From Pseudomonas batumici (lineage in GTDB: Bacteria > Pseudomonadota > Gammaproteobacteria > Pseudomonadales > Pseudomonadaceae), in assembly GCF_000820515.1 (NCBI RefSeq), contig NZ_JXDG01000040.1, positions 109,142 through 173,141 of the forward strand: a stretch of DNA of 64,000 nucleotides, given 5' to 3'. The notes under the pieces are model-generated. The model did not search any database. It had not been told where the DNA came from and worked only from the letters and a program-made list of their open reading frames with translations. Shown one piece after another: positions 9,101-16,037 of this stretch. Made by a program: the position numbers and the translations under genes. Every line of letters begins with the position of its first letter. The first letter of the stretch is position 1.

Positions 9101-10909
9101 GGTGACGACGGCAGCGAGCTCGTCACCGCCTACCAGCGCGACAGCGCCGGACGCCTGCGGCTCAAGCGTCTCGACGATGGCCGCCAGACCCACTATCACT
9201 ACGATGGGCTGGGTCGGCTGGTCAGCGTCGACGACGGGCACTGGCCGCTGACCTACGGTTACGACCACCAGGACCGCCTGGTCAGCGAACACCAGGGCTG
9301 GGCCACCCAGCGCTATCGCTACGATACCGTGGGTCAGTTGATTCACTGCCGTTTGCCGGACGGCAACCTGATCGACTATCGCTACCTGCCCGGCGGTCGA
9401 TTGATCGGCGTCGATCTCAACGGCCGGCACCTGACCCGCCACCGCTTCGAAGCCGGCCACGAGCGCCTGCGCCAGCAGGGCCAACTGCTCAGCCATTACC
9501 GTTACGACGAACAAGGCCGGCTGCTCAAGCACAGTCTCGGCCAGGACAACAGCCAGCGCTACCAACGCTTCTACGCCTATGAAGCCAACGGCAACCTGGC
9601 GAGCATCGACGACAGCCGCCACGGCCTACGCCGTTACCAGTACGACCCGCTGGACCGACTGAGCGAAGTCCGTGGCGATCCTTGCGAACGTTTCGCCCAC
9701 GACCCTGCCGGCAACCTGCTGGGCGACAGCCCTCGCATGGCACGTACCCAGGGCAATCGCCTGCTGTTCCGGGGCCATAGCCATTTCGACTACGACGCCT
9801 TCGGCAACCTGATCCGCGAGCGCAATGGGAACGAGCCACAGCTCGTTACCGAATACCGCTATGACTGCCAGCACCGGTTGGTCGGTGTCAGCCTGCCGAA
9901 TGGCGGCACGGTCAGCTACCGCTACGACGCCTTTGGCCGACGCATTGCCAAGACCTGCGCAGGCCGGACCACCGAATACCTCTGGCAAGGCGATCGACTG
10001 ATTGCCGAAAGCGGTCCGGCGCATTACCGCAGCTACCTGTACGAACCGGACAGTTTCCGCCCCCTGGCCCTGCTCAATGGCGAGGGACCGGAGCAGGTCG
10101 AAGTGTTTCATTACCAACTCGACCACCTGGGCACGCCCCAGGAACTTACGGACGAAACCGGCAATATCCGCTGGGCGGCGCGGTACTACGCCTATGGCCG
10201 GATAGCCCACCTCGACCGCGCCGATATCGACAATCCGCTGCGTTTCCAGGGCCAGTATTTCGACACAGAAACCGGCTTACACTACAACCGGCATCGCTAC
10301 TACAATCCCGAAACCGGCCGCTACCTCACCCCCGACCCGATCAAACTGGCGGGCGGGCTGAACAGCTACCAGTACGTGCCCAACCCTACGGGGTGGGTGG
10401 ATCCGCTGGGGTTGAGTTGTGACTGTCCTGGCGCAGACAAAAAGAAAAGCGATACAAACCGCTCCCAAGAACCTCATACCGAAAGTCGGGAGCCAAAGGT
10501 TCCTGAGGCTAGTGGAGATAAAAGCTATCTCTATCGAGGAGAAAACAAATACCGCCCCAGTGAAATCTTTGAACACGGTTTCAAAAGCAAAGGTGATAGC
10601 ACGGACCTGTACCTACATGCACTAAACAGCAAAGACCCACCAAGCAACTTTATAAGCACTTCAACATCCAGAGACGTCGCAATAGATTTTGCAACCAATT
10701 TTAGAACTAAAAAAGGGTATCTATTCACGCTAAAAAGAGTTCATGGACGCGACGTAAACAAAGAGCTAGGAAAAAACTCAGAATATCAATACGAAATGGA
10801 AATAGCTATACCGAACCGAATCAACAGCGAAGACATTTTAGGTGCGACCCCACTGAAGTCGGACGGTAGCTACGTAGGGCACTCCATACCAAATCCCAGG
10901 AGAAAATAA
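6191..10909 (+). CDS. Rhs T6SS effector with C-terminal ADP-ribosyltransferase toxin
   Basis: 1572 residues. Two hydrophobic segments lie at about 248-267 and 277-311, a DUF6531-like start of the shell at about 404, then dozens of YD/RHS repeats (RYDxxGRL pattern). The Rhs core at 1348-1408 ends in DPLGL (1404-1408), the usual autocleavage site. The remaining 164 residues are AT-rich DNA and carry the three signatures of R-S-E ADP-ribosyltransferases: YRG with Arg1449, STS at 1489-1491, and ExE at Glu1535/Glu1537 followed by IAIP. This resembles cholera toxin/heat-labile enterotoxin A chains. No PAAR domain is seen at the N-terminus, so loading should go through the DUF4123 adaptor. Target (protein or RNA) cannot be read from the sequence. 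Confidence 0.93.
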   Translation: MNRIDYIEAQLDGFNDSLTLYREQTRSWYAQALDQVSHAADLPSLLGMDRIIRLGDSRKVVGLEDRDFLSNVAQCPANGVLTIESRFESVHEIPLGDLLVEVIPVAGGPSTPILLDAQGKGSFQGQPGQFYRVRVQGGVTPEQVDSLFDGYSELTRDLEAWLRREWSGFKPQWSAQTASTVLLAVGEGLVSGSWEAIKGVWEGIELLLDILKDPLAYVDRLGSGAQELADLARRAPAVMEKAMLLASDEAALFLLLRTAAIWLASLPPSQLAGDTAHVVASTLVSVLIDLLLGLVLTVAAAGAGVAYLALRLKKYGSQMVAAGTRFIQGLFSLLDGFMGYVGRYKAVAARGVAGAQKQGVLQMRWDGRKNATLRQTEHLDDVPRQAANPNGQGAERADKTQTQGCPVSMVTGEELLTLVDGELDGPLPFSWSRLYRTSAVDIRQGLGPGWSHALAHSLRFDGDEVIWTDQENRSIRFPRPSQQRSAIHNSLSEAAIYLGDTSDELILTQAGDTPWFYHFRYDRHGARLFSLSDRHGNRLSISHDLEGRIQRLDNGLGRALLLRYDRARIIAVEYQQEQAAAFPADSWQTLRTLVRYRYDDPGRLIEAANAVDECERYAYDEHHVIRERQLAGGAAFYWEWQGVGKQARCVRHWASFAQMDSRYTWGDDGSVTARHIDGSEEVFVHDERARLIRKVDADGAEQHKTYDAQGRLIAEKDALGAITEYRYSEAGRLLAIIPPEDEPTLYEYHNGHLCSVQRGRAHWKYARNPQGDITRRTDPTGQVTEYEYDRRGLLNEIRHPDGSRHSLTWDRLGHLLEERLPDGSLLKYGYDEQGRQTRRQTADGATTRYTWDAIGRLSQVEMPGGAKRRFSYNAYGKITAETDELGRVTRYEYADNLHLVSRRLNPDGSQLRYRYDNARLLLSEIENERGEHYRLDYYPNGLIREETGFDGRRTAYTYDLNGHLLEKKEFGDDGSELVTAYQRDSAGRLRLKRLDDGRQTHYHYDGLGRLVSVDDGHWPLTYGYDHQDRLVSEHQGWATQRYRYDTVGQLIHCRLPDGNLIDYRYLPGGRLIGVDLNGRHLTRHRFEAGHERLRQQGQLLSHYRYDEQGRLLKHSLGQDNSQRYQRFYAYEANGNLASIDDSRHGLRRYQYDPLDRLSEVRGDPCERFAHDPAGNLLGDSPRMARTQGNRLLFRGHSHFDYDAFGNLIRERNGNEPQLVTEYRYDCQHRLVGVSLPNGGTVSYRYDAFGRRIAKTCAGRTTEYLWQGDRLIAESGPAHYRSYLYEPDSFRPLALLNGEGPEQVEVFHYQLDHLGTPQELTDETGNIRWAARYYAYGRIAHLDRADIDNPLRFQGQYFDTETGLHYNRHRYYNPETGRYLTPDPIKLAGGLNSYQYVPNPTGWVDPLGLSCDCPGADKKKSDTNRSQEPHTESREPKVPEASGDKSYLYRGENKYRPSEIFEHGFKSKGDSTDLYLHALNSKDPPSNFISTSTSRDVAIDFATNFRTKKGYLFTLKRVHGRDVNKELGKNSEYQYEMEIAIPNRINSEDILGATPLKSDGSYVGHSIPNPRRK

Positions 10910-10910
10910 A

Positions 10911-11303
10911 TTGAAACCAATAAAAATCAAAATACTCTTCAACGGCAAAAAACAAACTGCAACTCTAGTGTGCGACACCAAAACAACATCAATGAAATTC
11001 ATAACAAGCAACAACCCTGAAGAAACCTACACTGCCGAGGACTTCTACGAATGCCTCGGCAAAGTCAGAAAAGAGCATCCAAATATAAAATTCCTCTGCA
11101 AAGGCTCAAAAATAAATGTTCGCCCATCAAGCATGTCATCACAAATGTCTCTCGGCATAAAAGCATATGAATTAACACTTGGAAAATCTGCCTCACCAAA
11201 AGATTTAGTAGATATTTTTGACTACGAGGAAAACGATCTCACCAATAGCCGCGAGGAACAGGAAGCCTTCTATATAAAATGGCGCGAAACGCCAAAAACC
11301 TGA
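10911..11303 (+). CDS. Candidate immunity protein to the Rhs-ART toxin
   Basis: 130 residues, starting at TTG 10911 one base after the rhs stop; AGGAG at 10898-10902 is eight bases upstream, which supports this rare start. No signal peptide or membrane segment, so it acts in the cytoplasm, where an ART toxin would work. The sequence is Lys-rich (IKIKILFNGKKQTATLVCDTK) and not a family I recognise. Base composition is as AT-rich as the toxin tip, consistent with the pair having been acquired together. Function as immunity is inferred from position. Confidence 0.7.
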   Translation: MKPIKIKILFNGKKQTATLVCDTKTTSMKFITSNNPEETYTAEDFYECLGKVRKEHPNIKFLCKGSKINVRPSSMSSQMSLGIKAYELTLGKSASPKDLVDIFDYEENDLTNSREEQEAFYIKWRETPKT

Positions 11304-11385
11304 ACCCTCAAGAACCATTGAGTATAAATTTACCTCCATCTCAACCCAGAAAATAAATTCGCCATTCCTTATAGGAAACTCAGTC

Positions 11386-11805
11386 ATGAGCTACTACGAC
11401 GACGAGTTAACCAAAGCACTTCACAAGCTAAAAATCTCATATGAAAAACTGGAAATACGCGAACATGACAAACTAGTCTCCACTATTAATGCAGTTTTCC
11501 CATTTTCAGGCTCAAAAATCTCATGGGAAGAAATGTCAGACACCACCCACTTCGACACAACGAGTAAGCAAGAGGCTTTTTCCTTCATCACAACCAAGGC
11601 CATCGACACGACAAAAAACGTCTTTCTAATAGGAGATTCTGCCACCAACACCATCTATAAAATAAAAAGCCTTGACCTCTCTCTCGCACTAAAAGAGCTT
11701 GATGAAATTCCGCAACACTCTTACGTAACACCACAAAATTTAGATTGGATTTTTTGCATATCCATGGAGGGAGATATCGATTTTGGCTTGCTACCGCGCC
11801 TTTAA
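11386..11805 (+). CDS. Second small AT-rich protein, candidate or orphan immunity gene
   Basis: 139 residues, ATG 11386 with AGGAA eight bases upstream. It is cytosolic and acidic, ending in QNLDWIFCISMEGDIDFG, a pattern reminiscent of polymorphic-toxin immunity proteins with a DLxWxF...EGD...FG ending, although I cannot name the family. It is unrelated to the preceding protein. In Rhs loci, tandem immunity genes often survive after their toxin tip has been replaced, so it may be a leftover from an earlier tip, or a second protector against the present one. Confidence 0.6.
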   Translation: MSYYDDELTKALHKLKISYEKLEIREHDKLVSTINAVFPFSGSKISWEEMSDTTHFDTTSKQEAFSFITTKAIDTTKNVFLIGDSATNTIYKIKSLDLSLALKELDEIPQHSYVTPQNLDWIFCISMEGDIDFGLLPRL

Positions 11806-12033
11806 CAAACTCAAGCGGCATATAAATAAAGCCCCGTAACACCACAAGCACATACAACCTAGAAACACCAAAAAAATAAAAACTGGAAATTTACAGCAAT
11901 AGCTGCCACCGTTTCGTACAAGAATCTCAGACAGCCAGCACACGGATTACCGAGCAACGCCATCCGTTGTAGGGACAGCCGGTCAACGCGCCCTAAGGTG
12001 CCATGTCGCCAATCCCCCAACAGGACAGTCTCT

Positions 12034-12675
12034 ATGGAAAACCAGCACCTCCTGTACGCTGGCCCCTTGATCTCCCTCGCCCTGCTCTGGGTCGTTGCCG
12101 TGGTCACACCGGGCCCCAATTTCTTCACCACCGCCCAGCTCGCCGCCGGTAACTCGCGCAAGCATGGCGTGGCCTGCGCGCTGGGTGTCGCCACGGGCAC
12201 CATCCTCTGGGGTCTGGCCGGTGGCTTGGGGATCAAGTCCCTGTTCACCGCCGCGCCATCGCTGTACCTGGCGCTGAAGATCGCCGGCGGTGCTTACCTG
12301 ATCTACCTCGGCATCAAGCTGTTCCTGCGCAAGCAGCCCGCCAGCGCCGGTCAGCAGCCAACACTCCACGAACCGCGACGCAGCCTGCTCTCGGCCTATA
12401 GCCGGGGTCTGCTGGGCAATATGACCAATCCCAAGTCAGCGCTGTTCGTGGCGACCATCTTCGCCACCACCATGCCCAGCTCCCCGCCCGCCCCGTTGCT
12501 GGCCATGGCCGTCGCGATCATGAGCAGCCTGTCCTTCTGCTGGTACTCCAGCGTGGCCCTGGTGTTTGCCAGTACGCGGATGTCAGCCTTCTACAGCCGT
12601 TGCCGCAAAGGCCTGGATCGCTTCGCCGGGACTTGCTACCTGCTGTTCGGCGCGCATCTGATGGCGAATCGCTGA
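12034..12675 (+). CDS. LysE/RhtB-family amino-acid exporter
   Basis: 213 residues starting at ATG 12034, with AGGA eight bases upstream; an in-frame GTG at 11998 would add 12 residues with no ribosome site. The VVTPGPNFF motif in the first helix and the hydrophobic six-helix pattern define the LysE/RhtB family of inner-membrane exporters of amino acids or homoserine lactone-like compounds. The 228 bases before it hold no gene and are AT-rich up to about 11900. It converges with the flavin reductase-fold gene. Substrate unknown. Confidence 0.88.
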   Translation: MENQHLLYAGPLISLALLWVVAVVTPGPNFFTTAQLAAGNSRKHGVACALGVATGTILWGLAGGLGIKSLFTAAPSLYLALKIAGGAYLIYLGIKLFLRKQPASAGQQPTLHEPRRSLLSAYSRGLLGNMTNPKSALFVATIFATTMPSSPPAPLLAMAVAIMSSLSFCWYSSVALVFASTRMSAFYSRCRKGLDRFAGTCYLLFGAHLMANR

Positions 12676-12676
12676 G

Positions 12677-13276
12677 TCAAGAAGGCAAGATTTCACCGTC
12701 CACCGCGTCGCCGATTTTCAGGAAATGCCCGCCGGCGACGTGGTGCAAGGTGCGCAGCTCATCGTGCCCCTCAAAATGCCAGCGACCTTCACTGAAGACC
12801 CGCGAATCGGCCTGGGCGGAAATGACCTCGGCGAGGAACAGGTCGTACTGTTCGTGGTTGCGCGGCTCCGGCAACAACCGACACTCCAACCAGGCGACAC
12901 AGCCCTCCAGCATCGGCGCATCGGTCTTCTCGCCGATGAAGGTTTCCAGGCCGTAGGCATCGAACTTGTCACGGCCATGACTCTGGGTCAGCTCAAGGCC
13001 GGAGGTGGTGCCGACGGTTTGCACGACATCGGCCTGGGCGACACAGGGCACGTTCAACACAAAGGTGCCCGAGGCTTCCAGCAGACGCCGCGTCCAGGTG
13101 GACTTGTCGATCACCACCGCCACCTTCGGCGGCTCGAAATCCAGCGGCATGGCCCAGGCGGCCGCCATGATATTGCGCTGACCGTCATGAGCGGCGCTGA
13201 CCAGTACCGTAGGACCGTGATTAAGCAGACGGTAGGCTTTGGACAACGGCACGGCAAGACGATAAGCGGCGGACAT
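12677..13276 (-). CDS. Flavin reductase-like protein (split-barrel FMN-binding, DIM6/NTAB)
   Basis: 199 residues from ATG 13276, with AGGA ten bases upstream on the minus strand; an in-frame extension to 13372 lacks a ribosome site. HGPTVLVSAAHDGQRNIMAAAWAMPLDFEPPKVAVV followed by the DKSTWTRRLLEASGTFVLNVP stretch is typical of the flavin reductase-like domain. It binds FMN and probably uses NAD(P)H; physiological acceptor unknown. Divergent from the 2OG oxygenase gene, sharing a 195-base intergenic region that also contains an Ada box. Confidence 0.87.
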   Translation of the reverse strand: MSAAYRLAVPLSKAYRLLNHGPTVLVSAAHDGQRNIMAAAWAMPLDFEPPKVAVVIDKSTWTRRLLEASGTFVLNVPCVAQADVVQTVGTTSGLELTQSHGRDKFDAYGLETFIGEKTDAPMLEGCVAWLECRLLPEPRNHEQYDLFLAEVISAQADSRVFSEGRWHFEGHDELRTLHHVAGGHFLKIGDAVDGEILPS

Positions 13277-13390
13277 AAGCAATGTTTCCTGGCAAAAATA
13301 CAGAAGGAACATCCTAGGTGAGCGCGCAGGGGAAACACAGCCCCCCTCAGCCAGAGAAACGGGATCGCCCACCTCATTGTGTGCCAGGAT

Positions 13391-13405
13391 AATTCAACCG
13401 CAAGA
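13391..13405 (+). promoter_or_regulatory. Ada box upstream of the 2OG oxygenase gene
   Basis: AATTCAACCGCAAGA has the E. coli Ada-box form: AAT (A box), six bases, GCAA (B box); the E. coli ada operator is AATTAAAGCGCAAGA. Identity to the copy at 14195 extends eight more bases with only one mismatch overall (22/23). A -10-like TAGACT lies at 13435-13440, exactly 22 bases after the 23-base repeat, the same distance as in the other copy. Confidence 0.8.
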
Positions 13406-13471
13406 GTCGGAGTGTTTGCGCCCGGCGGCCTTTCTAGACTGCACGCCCCGGATACTCCTCAAGGCAGTCTC

Positions 13472-14173
13472 ATGCACATCCGAATGCAATCACTGGATTG
13501 GCCGGCGATCGGCCGCGACCTGGATCAGCAAGGCAATGCCCTGTTGCCCAATCTGCTCAGCCCTGACGAATGCCTGGAACTGGCTGCCCTGTACACACGC
13601 AAAGAGCTCTTTCGCTCCCGGGTCATCATGGCCCGCCACGGTTTCGGCCAGGGTGAATACCAATACTTCGCCTATCCGCTCCCGGCCCTGGTCCAACAGC
13701 TACGCACCGAGCTCTATCCACCTCTGGCAACGATTGCCAATGACTGGAACCAGCGCATGCAAATCGCGGTGTCCTTCCCCCCGACGCACCAGGCCCTGCT
13801 CCAGCGTTGCCATGACGCAGGCCAGCAACGCCCCACGCCATTGCTGCTGCAATATGTAGCCGGCGATTACAACTGCCTGCACCAGGACCTGTACGGCGAA
13901 CAGGTATTTCCACTGCAAGTCGCCATTCTGCTGTCCCGGCCGGGAGAGGACTTTACCGGCGGCGAATTCGTCCTGACCGAGCAGCGCCCACGTATGCAGA
14001 GCCGCCCCCAGGTGGTCCCGCTGAAACAGGGCGACGCGGTGATCTTTGCCGTGGCCCAACGCCCGGTGCACGGCACGCGCGGGTTCTATCGGGTGAATAT
14101 GCGCCATGGCGTCAGCCGCGTGAACACAGGGCGGCGCCATACCCTGGGCATCATCTTTCATGACGCCACCTGA
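13472..14173 (+). CDS. 2OG-Fe(II) oxygenase of the Ada regulon
   Basis: 233 residues from ATG 13472, preceded by AAGG; an in-frame extension to 13379 would run through the Ada box and is rejected. The iron-binding triad is visible as His137-x-Asp139 (NCLHQD) and His200 (PVHGTRGF), with a downstream Arg for 2-oxoglutarate. The GDYNCLHQDLYGEQVFPLQ block is typical of the Ada-linked prolyl-hydroxylase-like family. Its neighbourhood and Ada box suggest a role in alkylation response, but whether it demethylates DNA, like the separate AlkB at 31749, is not known. Confidence 0.87.
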   Translation: MHIRMQSLDWPAIGRDLDQQGNALLPNLLSPDECLELAALYTRKELFRSRVIMARHGFGQGEYQYFAYPLPALVQQLRTELYPPLATIANDWNQRMQIAVSFPPTHQALLQRCHDAGQQRPTPLLLQYVAGDYNCLHQDLYGEQVFPLQVAILLSRPGEDFTGGEFVLTEQRPRMQSRPQVVPLKQGDAVIFAVAQRPVHGTRGFYRVNMRHGVSRVNTGRRHTLGIIFHDAT

Positions 14174-14194
14174 CATCCCGCTTACTGGCAGTAG

Positions 14195-14209
14195 AATTCA
14201 ACCGCAAGA
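14195..14209 (+). promoter_or_regulatory. Ada box upstream of ada
   Basis: AATTCAACCGCAAGA, identical to the copy at 13391; the flanking CTCGGAGT differs from the other copy in one base. TACGCT at 14239-14244 is a -10 candidate, 22 bases after the repeat. This places the box about 40-55 bases upstream of the expected transcription start, as in the class I/II Ada promoters of E. coli. Confidence 0.82.
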
Positions 14210-14278
14210 CTCGGAGTTTTCCCCTCTCGCCACGCCGTTACGCTGGACGAGAACTGAATATTCCGACAGGAGAGCACC

Positions 14279-15343
14279 ATGAAAACCTCGACCCAAGGAA
14301 AACCCGTGGAAAATGATCCGCGCTGGCAAGCGGTACTGGCACGGGATGCCAGCGCCGACGGGAGCTTCGTCTATGGTGTCAGGACTACGGGCGTGTATTG
14401 CCGCCCCAGCAGTAGCGCACGTCGGCCCAACCCGGAAAACGTCGAGTTCTTCGATAGCCCCGAGCAGGCCGAAGCCGCCGGCTACCGGCCGAGCCGGCGC
14501 GCCGCCGCCGACCAGACGTCGATCAATGAACAACACGTGGCCCTGGTAACCCGCGCCTGCCAGCTCATTGAAGCGTCTGAGACCTCGCCCTCGCTCAACC
14601 CCTTGGCCGAACAACTGGGACTGAGCCCTTTTCACTTCCACCGGGTGTTCAAGGCGGTCACCGGCCTTACGCCCAAGGCCTACGCCACGGCCCACCGGGC
14701 CGGCAAACTGCGGGCGCAGCTGGCACGGGGCGGCTCGGTTACCGAGGCCTTGTACGAGGCCGGATTCAACGCCAGCAGCCGGTTCTATGAATCGTCCAAT
14801 GACGTTCTGGGCATGAAACCCAGCGACTATCGCGCCGGCGGCGCCAACACCGATATTCGTTTTGCCATCGGCCAGTGCTCGTTGGGGGCGATTCTGGTGG
14901 CCCAGAGTGATCGGGGTGTCTGCGCGATCCTGCTCGGTGATGACCCGGATGCCCTGGCCAAGGACCTGCAGGACAAGTTCCCACAGGCACACTTCATCGG
15001 TGGCGACGCGGCCTTCGAGCAACTGATCGCCAAGGTGGTGGGCTTTATCGAAGCACCGGCCATTGGCCTGGACCTGCCCCTGGACCTGCGCGGCACGGCC
15101 TTTCAGGAACGGGTCTGGCAGGCATTGCGCAATATTCCGGTGGGCAGTACGGCGAGTTATGCCGAGATTGCGCAGATGATCGGTGCGCCGAAATCCTTTC
15201 GCGCAGTGGCCCAGGCCTGCGGCGCCAACAGCCTGGCCGTGGCGATTCCCTGTCATCGGGTGGTACGCAGCGACGGCAACCTGTCCGGTTATCGCTGGGG
15301 CGTCGAGCGCAAGCGGCAGTTGCTGGATCGGGAAGCGCAATAA
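14279..15343 (+). CDS. ada: Ada: alkylation-response regulator / O6-alkylguanine-DNA alkyltransferase
   Basis: 354 residues, the same length as E. coli Ada, and colinear with it. An N-terminal Ada domain (1-80), AraC-type helix-turn-helix (about 90-180, SPFHFHRVFKAVTGLTPKAY) and a methyltransferase domain with the PCHRV site (Cys325) are present. A strong ribosome site (CAGGAG) precedes the ATG. Odd feature: of the four zinc cysteines only the methyl-accepting Cys41 remains; the others are Ser45, Ser72 and Ala75. The phosphotriester sensor may therefore be metal-free or inactive, while the O6-guanine repair half looks intact. Confidence 0.93.
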   Translation: MKTSTQGKPVENDPRWQAVLARDASADGSFVYGVRTTGVYCRPSSSARRPNPENVEFFDSPEQAEAAGYRPSRRAAADQTSINEQHVALVTRACQLIEASETSPSLNPLAEQLGLSPFHFHRVFKAVTGLTPKAYATAHRAGKLRAQLARGGSVTEALYEAGFNASSRFYESSNDVLGMKPSDYRAGGANTDIRFAIGQCSLGAILVAQSDRGVCAILLGDDPDALAKDLQDKFPQAHFIGGDAAFEQLIAKVVGFIEAPAIGLDLPLDLRGTAFQERVWQALRNIPVGSTASYAEIAQMIGAPKSFRAVAQACGANSLAVAIPCHRVVRSDGNLSGYRWGVERKRQLLDREAQ

Positions 15344-15375
15344 GCCACGGACTTGCTCAAGCGGAGAACCGCCCC

Positions 15376-15936
15376 CTAGCCCGCGGACTCCAGATCCTGC
15401 GCCAGTAGCCACTCGCGTGTGTCGCCGAGTACCTGATCGGCCAACTGCGGGTCATCACAGACCCGCGCCAGCACCATGGCACCGACCATCGCGGCCCAGC
15501 TGCCGGTGGCGGCACGACGCTTCTCCGCGGGTGTGGCGCCGGGCATGTTCGGGCTCAAACGCTCGATCTGGCGACGAATGCTTTTGGTCATCTGCGCCCG
15601 CGCTTCGGGGGCCTGACGGCTGGTTTCCGATGCCAGCCCGGCCACCGGGCAGCCACCGGCACAGTCCTCCAAGTGCGCGGTACTCAGATATTGCCTGACA
15701 TAACCCGCAAGATCAGCGCCCGCCGGGGCTGACGCCGAAAACACGTGGGCCAGGGACTGCGCCACCAGATCGTCCTTCGAGGCGAAATACCCGTAGAAGC
15801 CGCCATGGGTCAGCCCGGCGGCCTTCATCACTTCCGACACCGTGACCGCCTCATAACCCTTGGCCCGGAACAGCCGACTGGCGGCGTCGAGGATATTGCG
15901 CCGGTTCTCTGCCACCTGCTCGCGACTGACCTTCAT
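15376..15936 (-). CDS. TetR-family transcriptional regulator
   Basis: 186 residues. The N-terminal HTH (ILDAASRLFRAKGYEAVTVSEVMKAAGLTHGGFYGYF) is the standard TetR motif, and the GGFYGYF form is common in the group that controls SDR and quinone-reductase genes. The C-terminal ligand domain contains ED-CAGGCPVAG, with two Cys residues that could sense electrophiles. Divergent from the short-chain dehydrogenase, with operator-like palindromes between them, so it most likely represses both. Confidence 0.92.
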   Translation of the reverse strand: MKVSREQVAENRRNILDAASRLFRAKGYEAVTVSEVMKAAGLTHGGFYGYFASKDDLVAQSLAHVFSASAPAGADLAGYVRQYLSTAHLEDCAGGCPVAGLASETSRQAPEARAQMTKSIRRQIERLSPNMPGATPAEKRRAATGSWAAMVGAMVLARVCDDPQLADQVLGDTREWLLAQDLESAG

Positions 15937-15956
15937 TCGAAACCTCCGCTATAGGC

Positions 15957-16008
15957 TTGACAGTATACATGACAGCCATCATATTTTCTAAACATGACAA
16001 TCGTCATG
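15957..16008 (+). promoter_or_regulatory. SDR promoter with TetR operator palindromes
   Basis: TTGACA (15957-15962) and CATATT (15980-15985), 17 bases apart, form a good sigma-70 promoter towards the dehydrogenase. An imperfect palindrome ATGACAGCCATCAT (15969-15982) covers the spacer and -10. A perfect one, CATGACAATCGTCATG (15993-16008), lies at the start site. Both share ATGAC/TCAT half-sites, as expected for a TetR dimer blocking the promoter. Confidence 0.7.
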
Positions 16009-16037
16009 AATAAAGCAACCCGTTGAGGATTACCGTC

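Noticed and set aside
6953..9622. Very long antisense open frame (889 codons) opposite rhs
   Set aside because: Low-complexity Val/Ala/Gly/Gln product with no motif; it is the mirror of a GC-rich repeat gene with strong third-position bias.
8000..10300. Internal repeats in rhs as possible recombination product or mobile repeat
   Set aside because: They are the protein-level YD repeats expected in an Rhs shell, diverged at DNA level.
13379..13471. 31-codon N-terminal extension of the 2OG oxygenase
   Set aside because: It would include the Ada box and promoter; ATG 13472 has a ribosome site.
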